Origin: Oceanococcus sp041619555
GTDB lineage: Bacteria > Pseudomonadota > Gammaproteobacteria > Nevskiales > Oceanococcaceae
Assembly: GCA_041619555.1 (NCBI GenBank)
Contig: JBFKDQ010000009.1
Location: forward strand, 1 to 64,000
Reading direction: 5' to 3'
Length of the DNA: 64,000 nucleotides
The notes under the pieces are model-generated. The model worked only from the letters and a program-made list of their open reading frames with translations. It had not been told where the DNA came from and made no database searches. Every line of letters starts with the position of its first letter. Position 1 is the stretch's first letter. This document shows, piece after piece, positions 44,486-54,961 of this stretch. The translations under genes and the position numbers were made by a program.

Positions 44486-46042
44486 ATGAATTCACCAGCC
44501 TTTGGTCCAGCGTGTCTGGCCATCCTTGTTGCCTTGTTCTCGTCTTTCGCCGTGCAGGCCGAGCCCCTGAGTGTGGCCGATCGCATCAACCAGGCCGAGT
44601 CCAGAGCGACCGCGCTCAAAGCACAGAATCAGCAGCTCCAGCAGACGGTGGAATCCCAGGCGGCCGCACTCAGGCGACTGGATCAGATGACCCTAGAGGC
44701 ACAGACCAAGCTGCAGGCCGAGCGAGACCGCGCGACCTCGCTCAAGCAGGCGCTTGCCGAAACCCAGTTGCAACTGGAGCAGTCTCGCAGTTCCGGCCAG
44801 AAAGCCCTGGCGAACCGTGACGCCAAGCTACAGGCCTGCATCGTCGCCTCAGAATCGGGTGCGGCCACGCTCAACACCATGAACTCGACGATCATGGAGT
44901 TGCGCCAGCAGCTCGCACTCCATTCCGCCTCGTCGAACCGACTGCAACAGTACGAGGCCGATTTGGCATCCTGCCAACGCAAGAACGCAGCGCAGACGGC
45001 CGAGCTGCAAGCCCGAGCGAGCCAGCTCACCGCCCTGCAGGGCGAGAATGCACAGCTTGGCAGGAAATTGGCGCAGCAACAGAGCAGCAACCGTGAGCGG
45101 GACAACGTTCTGGCCGCGCAGAGCGAAGCCCTGCAGGTCGAACTCCGCCGCGCCAGAGGCATTCAGGAACAGAAACAGGCCGACATCGATCGGATGCAGT
45201 CACAGCTTGCCCATCTGATGGAACGCAACCGCAGCCTGCAGCAACAGCTTGCCAACTCAAGTTCATTGGAGGAGGTCGGCGCCCTGCAGAGGCAGCTGAA
45301 TCAGCTCAGCAACTCTAACCAGATCTTGCAGCAACAGCTTGCTGATGCCAGATCACCACAGGAATTTGATGCCCTGCAGACACAGCTGGACGAACTGAGC
45401 GCCGCCCACCAGCAGGCCATCCAGACCTGCCAGAAGCAACTGAAGGACTCGACACCCAACAGCGAAATCCGCGCATTGCAGTCGCAGAACCTGAGGATGA
45501 AGAAGGACTACGACGAAGCTCTGCTAGCCCTGCAGAACTGCGACGCGTTGTACGCCGAAGCGCAGCAGCAAGCCGTCCGTCCGGACCGGGCTGCGGCGGG
45601 GCGCGAATGCGAGGACAAGCTTACCCGCGTGCAGACCGAAGCCGATCAGGCGAAAGCCGGCCTGATCAAAGCCAATGAACAGATCAGAAATCTGCAGCAA
45701 CGCAGTGCGCAGGCGGTTCCGTCTACCAGCGAAAAAGAAGAGCTGTCCCGACTGCGCCTGGCCCTGGAACAGGCCAGGGCACAGATCCGTCAGGCGAACC
45801 AGGAACTCGAGACCCAGCGGGCGACAACGACATCCTCAGCAAGCCAGGCCACCGAACTTGCCCGTCTGCAGAGCGAATTGAGCCACGCCCAGGCCAAGCT
45901 CCGCGAGGCCAGCGCCAATCTGGAATCCGAATTGCGCACCGAACGCGCGATGCATGCGCTCGCCGAAGCCGATCTGGAAGCGGCTTTGGGATCGGAAATC
46001 AAGGACCTGCAATCCGCATTGCGCGCCTGTCAGGCGCGCTGA
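44486..46042 (+). CDS. Secreted coiled-coil protein with spaced cysteines
   Basis: The protein is 518 residues from the ATG at 44486, preceded by GGGAG. A signal peptide ends near VQA-EP (about residue 25). Almost all the rest is predicted alpha-helical coiled coil rich in Gln, Ala, Leu, Glu and Arg, with no globular domain. A 30-residue unit (LQQQLA...) is tandemly repeated (45236-45325 and 45326-45415). The mature part contains six isolated cysteines in similar helical contexts (for example QTCQKQ, LQNCDA, RECEDK), which could cross-link strands in the periplasm. I do not recognise a named family; it could be a cell-envelope structural or scaffold protein. A strong hairpin follows the gene. 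Confidence 0.75.
   Translation: MNSPAFGPACLAILVALFSSFAVQAEPLSVADRINQAESRATALKAQNQQLQQTVESQAAALRRLDQMTLEAQTKLQAERDRATSLKQALAETQLQLEQSRSSGQKALANRDAKLQACIVASESGAATLNTMNSTIMELRQQLALHSASSNRLQQYEADLASCQRKNAAQTAELQARASQLTALQGENAQLGRKLAQQQSSNRERDNVLAAQSEALQVELRRARGIQEQKQADIDRMQSQLAHLMERNRSLQQQLANSSSLEEVGALQRQLNQLSNSNQILQQQLADARSPQEFDALQTQLDELSAAHQQAIQTCQKQLKDSTPNSEIRALQSQNLRMKKDYDEALLALQNCDALYAEAQQQAVRPDRAAAGRECEDKLTRVQTEADQAKAGLIKANEQIRNLQQRSAQAVPSTSEKEELSRLRLALEQARAQIRQANQELETQRATTTSSASQATELARLQSELSHAQAKLREASANLESELRTERAMHALAEADLEAALGSEIKDLQSALRACQAR
45236..45415 (+). repeat. Tandem 90-base (30-residue) duplication in coiled-coil gene
   Basis: Two diverged in-frame copies each begin with codons for LQQQLA and share the ALQ-QL core at the same offset. 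The copies differ at many positions, so the duplication is old and maintained as protein sequence. Confidence 0.6.
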
Positions 46043-46061
46043 GCCCGAGCTTTCAGCGAAG

Positions 46062-46080
46062 CGGGCGCGCCAGGCGCCCG
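46062..46080 (+). terminator. Hairpin downstream of coiled-coil gene
   Basis: CGGGCGC (46062-46068) and GCGCCCG (46074-46080) form a perfect 7-bp stem with a five-base loop, followed by TCTT. This is the most terminator-like structure in the window. A second palindrome (46021-46039) overlaps the end of the coding region. Confidence 0.5.
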
Positions 46081-46148
46081 TCTTGACACCGGCTTCACAT
46101 CCGCCTGAGCAGACTTCAAGGAATTGAATTCTGAGCGGGAGGGTGTCG

Positions 46149-47897
46149 GTGCAGCAGGAACTGACTGCGGAACAGTTCGGGCTCGAACCCGCCTATAAAT
46201 TGACCTATCGAGGCATCGCCGCCGATGCCGATCTGGACAAGCTCAATCCGCTGTTCTGTCGACTGCTGCAACTGGCGCCGGAACAGGCCGCTACGGTGCT
46301 GAAATCGCCGCCTCTGCACCTGGCCTTTCGCCCGGATCGGGAGCGCTTGCGCGCGCTGCAACTGGGCCTCGCTAAGCTTGGCTGCATCAGCAGCATCGAG
46401 ACCGCCTGGCGCTATCGCGACTGGACCCTGGACGAGGAACTTCTGCATCGCCTGGAGCCGACACCCAGCCGTCCGCAGCAGGATGTCGCCTTTGCACTGA
46501 TCCGCATCCATCCGGCGCCCGGCTTCGCGCGGCTCGCCAGGCTGATCAGGCAGTTCCAGGACGGTGACAGTCACATTCTCAACAGCGCTGAGATCCTGAT
46601 CGAGCGCAACAGCCAGATCGATACCGGAGTCGGCCACTGGTTGCGCGACATTCACCGACGCGTGGAAAAACAGATTAAGGGAGAGAACATTGAAGTGAGG
46701 CTGGAAAGCGCCTTCGCGTTGGTGCCCGAAGACGGCAACCAGGCTCAGGACATCCTGAAGATCCTGGAAAAACGCGCCAAGCATCCACCGATCGACCAAA
46801 GTGGCGCCAGCATCGCACAGCTGGCGGCCCGACCGATCGCCGGCCGCGCCTGGCACACCTTGCTGGCTCAAGGCCGCGAGAATTTACAGCACAGCGAACT
46901 GCCAGAGGCGGTCCGCCAAACCATCCTCGACCAATGGCCCTTGCAGGACAAGCTGACTGAAGCGGTGGACCCGGCCGAAGCTTCCGCGGATCTGGCCCGA
47001 CTCATCCGGCGCTTTGCCCGCGACCAGCAGCACCGCGATGATCATCGCGACACCCTGCTGCAGGAATTCATCGAACTCGATCGCCTGCCCAGCCTGCCCG
47101 CGGTCGCAATGAAGGCCTATCAGATGGCCCAATCGGCCGATGTCGATGCCGAGGAACTGTCGCGCACGGTGGAACAGGATCCGAGTCTCAGCACCCGGCT
47201 ACTGACGGTGGTCAATTCACCCTACTTCGGCCTGCGCGCCCGGGTCGATTCCATCACCCATGCGTTGGTCATCCTCGGCCGCGAAGAACTCGCCCATCTG
47301 GCTCTGCTGCTGAGCAGCGAAGCGGTGTTTCGCGGCCTGAGCAATGCGGCCGGACAGGCCCTCTGGCAACACTCGGCCAGGACCGCCGAGCTTGCACGCG
47401 CGCTGGCCCGCATGAGCCGGCGCTTCGAGCCGTCCTCTTCCTATACCGCGGCCCTGCTGCACGATGTGGGCAAGATCTTCCTGCTCAGTTTCGCGCCCAG
47501 GCAGCTGCGCAAGATCGAACAGCTGGGCGAGCGCTACGGTCTACCCGACTATGAATTCGAACGCGAATGGTTCGCCCACGACCACGCCACCCTGGGCGCC
47601 GCCATGCTACGGCGCTGGGGGCTGCCGGCAAATCTGTGCGAAGCGGTCGAACAGCACCACGGCCCCCTGCCCGGTCAGCCGGGCCCCACACCGGAGGCCG
47701 CCCTGGTCGCGCTGGCCGACCACATCGCCCACCGCCTGGAACAGTCGAATGGCTGGGCGGATGGAACCCGCTTGCGACGCTGCCAGTTGCGCGCCTTGCA
47801 ACCCGACTTCGGCGTTCTCGACATGGCCACCATTGATCTGCTCGCCGAAGAACTGCGCCCGCAGATCAAACAGCTCAACCAGCCCCTGCTGAGCTGA
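46149..47897 (+). CDS. HDOD domain protein with novel N-terminal region
   Basis: The likely start is GTG at 46149, because GGGAGGG at 46137-46143 is then five bases away; the GTG at 46143 would abut it. The product is 582 residues. The first ~80 resemble a small domain with alternating strands and a PPEKA-like APEQAATVLK helix. A ~200-residue middle region is unfamiliar. An HDOD domain occupies about 290-490 (IELDRLPSLPAVAMKAYQM, EQDPSLSTRLLTVVNSPYFG, ALLHDVGKIFLL). HDOD proteins usually act in signalling without hydrolysis and are common in chemotaxis, surface behaviour and regulation. TTGACA at 46083-46088 resembles a -35 box, but no matching -10 is visible. Confidence 0.85.
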   Translation: MQQELTAEQFGLEPAYKLTYRGIAADADLDKLNPLFCRLLQLAPEQAATVLKSPPLHLAFRPDRERLRALQLGLAKLGCISSIETAWRYRDWTLDEELLHRLEPTPSRPQQDVAFALIRIHPAPGFARLARLIRQFQDGDSHILNSAEILIERNSQIDTGVGHWLRDIHRRVEKQIKGENIEVRLESAFALVPEDGNQAQDILKILEKRAKHPPIDQSGASIAQLAARPIAGRAWHTLLAQGRENLQHSELPEAVRQTILDQWPLQDKLTEAVDPAEASADLARLIRRFARDQQHRDDHRDTLLQEFIELDRLPSLPAVAMKAYQMAQSADVDAEELSRTVEQDPSLSTRLLTVVNSPYFGLRARVDSITHALVILGREELAHLALLLSSEAVFRGLSNAAGQALWQHSARTAELARALARMSRRFEPSSSYTAALLHDVGKIFLLSFAPRQLRKIEQLGERYGLPDYEFEREWFAHDHATLGAAMLRRWGLPANLCEAVEQHHGPLPGQPGPTPEAALVALADHIAHRLEQSNGWADGTRLRRCQLRALQPDFGVLDMATIDLLAEELRPQIKQLNQPLLS

Positions 47898-47920
47898 GCC
47901 CTGCCTGCCCCGACCGACGC

Positions 47921-48946
47921 CTAGTCCGGCGCCCAATCTGACTTGAGCACTACACGATAGCGTGCGCGACCAGCCCGCAGGTGCTCGATGGCCTCATTGA
48001 CCGAACTCATGGCGAATTCGTTCACCCATGGCGCGATCCCATGGCGAGCGCAGAAAGCCAGCATCTTGGCCACGGTGGCCGGCCGCGCCATCGGCGAGCC
48101 GGACACGCTTTTCTGCCCACCGATCAAACCGAATGCCGCCAGCTGCACCGGTTCGAGCACTGCTCCGACAAAATGCAGTCGCCCCTTCGGCGCCAGCGCC
48201 TGTACATAGGCCATCCAGTCCAGCGCCACATTGACGGTCACCAGCACGAAGTCATAACGCCCGGCCTCGGCCTTCAGGGAGCCCTTGTCGCGGCTGTTAA
48301 CGATGCGATGGGCGCCCAGACGCCGCGCCTCCTCCGCCTTCGCCTCGCTGGACGTGAATGCGGTGACTTCGCAGCCCCAGGCTTTGAGGAACTGCACGGC
48401 AAGGTGTCCCAATCCACCAATCCCCACCACACCCACGCGGTCGGTGGGACGCACATCAAATTCCTGGATCGGACTGAACACGGTCGCGCCGCCGCAGAAC
48501 AGCGGCCCGGCCGCCGCCGGATCGATGGCTTCGGGCAGGGGTTCGGCCCACAGCCAGTGCGCGCGCACACGTTCGGCAAAGCCTCCGGGGCGACCGACAA
48601 TGGTCTCCTGAGTCCGGCCACACAGATGCTGCTGGCCCGCAATGCAGGGCGCACAGCAGTTGCAGCTGCCCACGAACCAGCCGATACCGACCCGGTCACC
48701 GACCTTTACCCGCTGCGCCCGGGCACCACAGGCGACCACGCGCCCGACAATTTCGTGACCGGGCACCAGCGGATAGCTGCTACGGCCCCACTCGTTATCC
48801 AGCATGGACAAATCTGAATGGCAGATGCCGCAATACTCCACCGCGACCTCGACCCACTCGTCAGCCAGGGCGCCCCAGGAAAACTCATGCGCGTGCAACG
48901 GGCCGCCGGCTTCATGCGCCGCCCAGGCCCGGATTTTCTCGTCCAT
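47921..48946 (-). CDS. Zinc-dependent NAD(P)-alcohol dehydrogenase (cinnamyl-alcohol type)
   Basis: The 341-residue protein starts at the ATG 48946, preceded by GGGAAG. Catalytic zinc ligands are Cys in CGICHSD and His in PGHEIVG. The structural zinc cluster is SCNCCAPCIAGQQHLC. The cofactor loop is GIGGLGHLAVQFLKAWG, characteristic of the broad-range aldehyde reductases related to YahK and Ahr. It reduces aldehydes such as aromatic or medium-chain ones. It is divergent from the tyrosine-degradation operon, sharing a 140-base spacer with an A+T-rich palindrome, so common regulation is possible. Confidence 0.9.
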   Translation of the reverse strand: MDEKIRAWAAHEAGGPLHAHEFSWGALADEWVEVAVEYCGICHSDLSMLDNEWGRSSYPLVPGHEIVGRVVACGARAQRVKVGDRVGIGWFVGSCNCCAPCIAGQQHLCGRTQETIVGRPGGFAERVRAHWLWAEPLPEAIDPAAAGPLFCGGATVFSPIQEFDVRPTDRVGVVGIGGLGHLAVQFLKAWGCEVTAFTSSEAKAEEARRLGAHRIVNSRDKGSLKAEAGRYDFVLVTVNVALDWMAYVQALAPKGRLHFVGAVLEPVQLAAFGLIGGQKSVSGSPMARPATVAKMLAFCARHGIAPWVNEFAMSSVNEAIEHLRAGRARYRVVLKSDWAPD

Positions 48947-49014
48947 GCTTTCTTCCCGTTCCATTTCCAGCCCTCACTGTGGCCGAGTCCGGTCTTTCCA
49001 TCAAGGGGGGCAAT

Positions 49015-49034
49015 ATGTACTATACATTTATGTA
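49015..49034. promoter_or_regulatory. ATGTA palindrome in divergent spacer
   Basis: ATGTA-cta-TACAT (49015-49027) is a perfect inverted repeat with a third ATGTA copy at 49030-49034, in an A+T-rich patch within GC-rich sequence. It lies 53 bases before hpd and 70 after the ADH start, suiting an operator shared by both genes. The regulator is unknown. Confidence 0.4.
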
Positions 49035-49086
49035 TTTACCGGGCTAGGGACTAGTCTTGGTACCCAAGAAAAACAGGAGACGCACT

Positions 49087-50166
49087 ATGGAAGCCCGCCA
49101 GAACCCACTGGGAACCGACGGATTCGAATTTGTCGAGTTCACCGCCCCCGATGCCGCCGGCATCGAACAGCTGCATCAGCTGTTCCGCATCCTCGGATTC
49201 AGCGCCATTGGCCGCCATCGCAGCAAGGATGTAACCCTGTACCGTCAGGGCGACATCAATTTCATGGTCAACGCCACCCCCTATACGCATTTCCATCAGT
49301 TTGCCCAGGTCCATGGTCCCTGCGCCTGCGCGATGGGCTGGCGCGTTGCCGATGCCCCCAAGGCCCTGAAGTACGCAATCGATCAGGGCGCCCACGAATT
49401 CATGGCGCCTTCGGGCTACATGGAATTGAAAATCCCGGCCATTTATGGCATCGGCAACAGCGTGCTGTATCTCAATGATCGCTATCACAAGCACTCCATT
49501 TACGATGTCGACTTCGTGCTGGACGAGGATCTCGATCCGACCCCGCAGGGGGTCGGCCTGCACACCATCGACCACCTCACCCACAACGTCGAACGCGGCA
49601 ACATGAATGTCTGGTCCGGTTTTTACGAAACCATCGCCAACTTCAAGGAAATCCGTTATTTCGACATCGAGGGCAAGGTCACCGGTTTGCTGTCACGGGC
49701 CATGACCTCGCCCTGCGGCAAGATCCGCATCCCGATCAACGAATCCGCAGACGCGCAGTCGCAGATCGAGGAATTCCTGCGCCAGTACCGGGGCGAAGGG
49801 ATCCAGCACATCGCCCTGGCCACGGATGACATTTACGCCACCGTGGAAGCCCTCAAAGCCAATGGCGTGAGTTTCATGGAAACCCCCGACACCTATTACG
49901 ACCGGGTCGATGAACGCGTGCCTGGCCATGGCGAAGATCTGGAGCGGTTGCGCGAGCTGAACATCCTGATCGATGGGGCCCCGACCGCCGGCGGCGGCAT
50001 CCTGCTGCAGATTTTCACCAGCACCGTCATTGGTCCGATTTTTTTCGAGATCATTCAACGCAAGGGCGATGAAGGCTTTGGCGAAGGCAACTTCCGCGCA
50101 TTGTTCGAATCCATCGAGGAAGACCAGATCCGCCGCGGCGTGATCCAGGCCGACAACGATGCGTAA
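49087..50166 (+). CDS. hpd: 4-Hydroxyphenylpyruvate dioxygenase
   Basis: The 359-residue enzyme converts 4-hydroxyphenylpyruvate to homogentisate with O2 and Fe(II). The three metal ligands are His163 (IDHLTHNV), His241 (GIQHIALATDD) and Glu321 (IGPIFFEIIQR); the C-terminal RKGDEGFGEGNF is the family signature. The ATG at 49087 follows a GGAGA-type ribosome-binding site and was chosen over the earlier TTG at 49057. It is the first gene of a five-gene operon that runs through homogentisate to acetoacetyl-CoA. Confidence 0.96.
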   Translation: MEARQNPLGTDGFEFVEFTAPDAAGIEQLHQLFRILGFSAIGRHRSKDVTLYRQGDINFMVNATPYTHFHQFAQVHGPCACAMGWRVADAPKALKYAIDQGAHEFMAPSGYMELKIPAIYGIGNSVLYLNDRYHKHSIYDVDFVLDEDLDPTPQGVGLHTIDHLTHNVERGNMNVWSGFYETIANFKEIRYFDIEGKVTGLLSRAMTSPCGKIRIPINESADAQSQIEEFLRQYRGEGIQHIALATDDIYATVEALKANGVSFMETPDTYYDRVDERVPGHGEDLERLRELNILIDGAPTAGGGILLQIFTSTVIGPIFFEIIQRKGDEGFGEGNFRALFESIEEDQIRRGVIQADNDA

Positions 50167-51295
50167 CTGGATCCGCACCCCGCACCGCGAAGGCTCGATC
50201 TCGCGCCAGGCTCATGCCGACCTGCCCAGCGACGCGCCGTACGAACGGGAGATGGGCCGCTCCGGCTTTTTCGGCCCGACCGCCCATCTCCACCACAAGC
50301 GTCCTCCCACCGGCTGGAGTCGCTGGGACGGACCGCTGCGCCCGCGCGCCTATGACCTGAACCAGTTGCGCCAGCACGACACCTCACCCTGGGACGCGCC
50401 GGTCCTGCTCTCCAACCCGCACTGTCAGATTCGATACTGGCAGCTCGACGTGGAAATGCAGGCGCTGGCCCGCAATGCCGATGGCGACCAACTGCTGTTC
50501 GTGCATCGCGGTGCGGCCGAACTGTTCTGCGATTTCGGGCATCTGAGCCTGCGCGATGGCGACTATCTGATCCTGCCGCGTGGCACGATGTGGCGGCTGA
50601 GCCCCCGCGAAACCTGCAGCCTGCTGATGATCGAAGCCAGCAATGACAGCTTCCAACTGCCGGACAAGGGCCTGCTGGGTCCGCAGGCGATTTTCGACCC
50701 CGCGATGCTCGACCGTCCGAGCCTGAATCAGGCCTACTTTGATCAGCAAAGCGATGATCCATGGACCATCGAAATCAAGCGCCGCAACGAACTGTCGCAT
50801 GTGCATTATGACTACAATCCGCTGGACGTGATGGGCTGGCATGGCGACCTGAGTCCGGTGCGCATCAACTGGCGTGACATGCGCCCGCTGATGTCCCATC
50901 GCTACCATCTGCCGCCCTCGGTCCACACCACTTTCGTCGCCGCCCGCTTCGTGGTCTGCACTTTCGTGCCACGCCCGATCGAATCGGATCCGGGCGCCCT
51001 GAAAGTGCCCTTCTTTCACAACAATGATGATTTTGACGAAGTGATTTTCTATCATGCCGGCGATTTCTTCTCGCGTGACAAGATCGAACCGGGCATGCTC
51101 ACCTGGCATGCCTCCGGCTTTACGCACGGCCCGCATCCCAAGGCCTTCGCCGCCGGCGCCCGGGCGGCGCGCAGCATGACCGACGAAGTCGCGGTGATGG
51201 TCGACACCCGCGATGCCCTGCAGGCCGCCGGGACGCTGGACAAGGTGGAACTGGAAGACTACGCCGATTCCTGGCAACCGGAGAATGAAGCATGA
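50159..51295 (+). CDS. hmgA: Homogentisate 1,2-dioxygenase
   Basis: The 378-residue cupin-like enzyme is shorter than the classical ~430-residue proteins but follows the family pattern: an N-terminal region with GRSGFFGPTAHLHHKRPP, a cupin with LLFVHRGAAELFCDFG, and the iron-binding C-terminal segment including FFHNNDDFDEV and WHASGFTHGPHP. It cleaves homogentisate to maleylacetoacetate. It overlaps the hpd stop by eight bases. Context makes the assignment firm: hpd before and fumarylacetoacetase after. Confidence 0.9.
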   Translation: MRNWIRTPHREGSISRQAHADLPSDAPYEREMGRSGFFGPTAHLHHKRPPTGWSRWDGPLRPRAYDLNQLRQHDTSPWDAPVLLSNPHCQIRYWQLDVEMQALARNADGDQLLFVHRGAAELFCDFGHLSLRDGDYLILPRGTMWRLSPRETCSLLMIEASNDSFQLPDKGLLGPQAIFDPAMLDRPSLNQAYFDQQSDDPWTIEIKRRNELSHVHYDYNPLDVMGWHGDLSPVRINWRDMRPLMSHRYHLPPSVHTTFVAARFVVCTFVPRPIESDPGALKVPFFHNNDDFDEVIFYHAGDFFSRDKIEPGMLTWHASGFTHGPHPKAFAAGARAARSMTDEVAVMVDTRDALQAAGTLDKVELEDYADSWQPENEA

Positions 51296-52335
51296 AGCTT
51301 GCCACCCTGGACAATGGCAGCCGCGACGGCGCCCTGGTAGTCGTCAGCCGTGACCTCAGCTGCAGCATCCCGGCCGGCGCCATCGCCCCCAGCCTGCAGT
51401 TCGCGCTGGACAACTGGAAAGACTGCGAACAAGCACTGCAGCGCCTGTCACAACGCCTGAACGAACAGCCCGGACTGGGCGAGACTTTCAATCCGGCACG
51501 TTGTATGGCGCCGCTGCCACGGGCCTATCAGTGGGCCGATGGTTCGGCCTACGTCAATCACGTCGCTCTGGTCCGGCAGGCCCGAGGCGCCGAAATGCCA
51601 CAGTCATTCTGGACCGAACCGCTGATCTACCAGGGCGGCAGCGATGCCTTTGTCGGCCCCCGTCAGCCCATCTCGATTGCCGATGCGGCCTGGGGCATCG
51701 ACCTGGAAGCGGAAATCGCGGTGATCACCGATGATGTGGCGATGGGCAGCACGCCACAGCAGGCCGGCACGGCCATCCGGCTGCTGATGCTGGTCAATGA
51801 CGTGTCCCTGCGCAATCTGATTCCCGGCGAACTGGCCAAGGGTTTCGGCTTCTTCCAGAGCAAACCGGCCACCGCCTTTTCCCCGGTCGCCGTCACCCCT
51901 GATGAACTCGGCGCAGCCTGGCAACACCACAAACTGCACCGACCCTTGCTCAGTTGGATCAACGACGCCCCGCTGGGGCGCCCCGATGCCGGCGTCGACA
52001 TGACCTTCGACTTCGCCCAGTTGGTGGCCCATGCGGCCCGCACCCGCCACTTGCGTGCCGGCAGCATCATCGGCTCGGGCACCGTATCCAATCGCGATGC
52101 CGATGGTGGCCCTGGCCGGCCGATCAGTGAAGGTGGTCTGGGATATTCGTGCCTGGCGGAGCTGCGAACGGTGGAGAAAATCCGCAGCGGCGAGATCCGC
52201 AGCAGTTTTCTGCAGTTCGGCGACCAGGTCAGAATCGACATGCATGATGACCAGGGCCGCAGTCTCTTCGGCGCAATCGAGCAGGCCGTCACCCAGTACC
52301 AGCCGGATCAAGCGCATGGCCCTGACGCTCCATAG
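51292..52335 (+). CDS. fahA: Fumarylacetoacetate hydrolase family protein
   Basis: The 347-residue protein has the FAA-hydrolase fold. Metal ligands appear in WGIDLEAEIAVITDD, and the region LLMLVNDVSLRNLI, GSGTVSNRDADGGPG and GLGYSCLAELR carry the active site. It splits fumarylacetoacetate into fumarate and acetoacetate. The start overlaps the hmgA stop (ATGA) and the end overlaps maiA by 20 bases, so expression is coupled. The N-terminus is close to that of single-subunit bacterial enzymes. Confidence 0.92.
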   Translation: MKLATLDNGSRDGALVVVSRDLSCSIPAGAIAPSLQFALDNWKDCEQALQRLSQRLNEQPGLGETFNPARCMAPLPRAYQWADGSAYVNHVALVRQARGAEMPQSFWTEPLIYQGGSDAFVGPRQPISIADAAWGIDLEAEIAVITDDVAMGSTPQQAGTAIRLLMLVNDVSLRNLIPGELAKGFGFFQSKPATAFSPVAVTPDELGAAWQHHKLHRPLLSWINDAPLGRPDAGVDMTFDFAQLVAHAARTRHLRAGSIIGSGTVSNRDADGGPGRPISEGGLGYSCLAELRTVEKIRSGEIRSSFLQFGDQVRIDMHDDQGRSLFGAIEQAVTQYQPDQAHGPDAP

Positions 52336-52959
52336 CTACTGGCGCTCCAGCGCAGCCTGGCGGGTGCGTATCGCGCTGGAACTCAAGGGTCTGGACTATG
52401 AAATCCGGCCGGTCCATCTGCTCAAGGACGGCGGCGAGCAGCACCGGGCGGACTACCGCCAGCACAGCCCGGAAGGCCTGGTTCCCAGCCTCGTCCACGA
52501 TGACTGGTCCCTTTCCCAGTCACTGGCCATCTGCGAGTATCTGGAAGCCTGCTGGCCCCAGCCCGCCCTGCTGCCCGCAGACGCCCGCGGCGCAGCACGC
52601 GTGCGCAGTTTCTGCGCGCTGATTGCCTGTGACACCCACCCCCTGAACAATCTGCGCGTCCTGCGCTATCTGGAAGACCCTCTCGGGCTGACCGAAGACG
52701 CACGAAAACAGTGGTATCAGCACTGGATCGCGCGTGCCTTCTCCGCCCTGGAAGCCCGTCTGCAGGACCGCAGCAGCCGCTTTGCCTTTGCCGACACCCC
52801 GGGCATGGCCGAATGTTTTCTGCTGCCACAGCTGTACAACGCCCGCCGTTTCAACTGCCCCCTGCAGGCCTATCCCGGCCTGCTGGCCATCGAGCAGGCA
52901 TGCGAGAGTCTGCCCGCATTCCAGGCCGCCCATCCCGACCAGCAAATCGACAAACCGCA

Positions 52960-52963
<4 letters not shown>
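52316..52963 (+). CDS. maiA: Maleylacetoacetate isomerase (zeta-class glutathione transferase)
   Basis: The 215-residue protein begins at the ATG 52316 and has the zeta-GST layout: the N-terminal active-site region YWRSSAAWRVRIALELKG, with SSAA where SSCS-type is usual; a thioredoxin-like fold with EGLVPSLVHDD; and a helical C-terminal domain. It uses glutathione to isomerise maleylacetoacetate to fumarylacetoacetate. The Cys of the classical motif is missing, but other zeta enzymes tolerate this. The stop overlaps the start of the acetoacetyl-CoA synthetase gene (ATGA). Confidence 0.9.
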
Positions 52964-54921
<1,958 letters not shown>

Positions 54922-54961
54922 CGCCTCACCACCGGCTCAATCCTGGCATGTAGCGCCCGGA

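Noticed and set aside
46021..46039. 9-1-9 GC palindrome at the end of the coiled-coil gene as a terminator
   Set aside because: It lies inside the coding sequence, with a one-base centre and no T tract; the hairpin at 46062-46080 is the better candidate.
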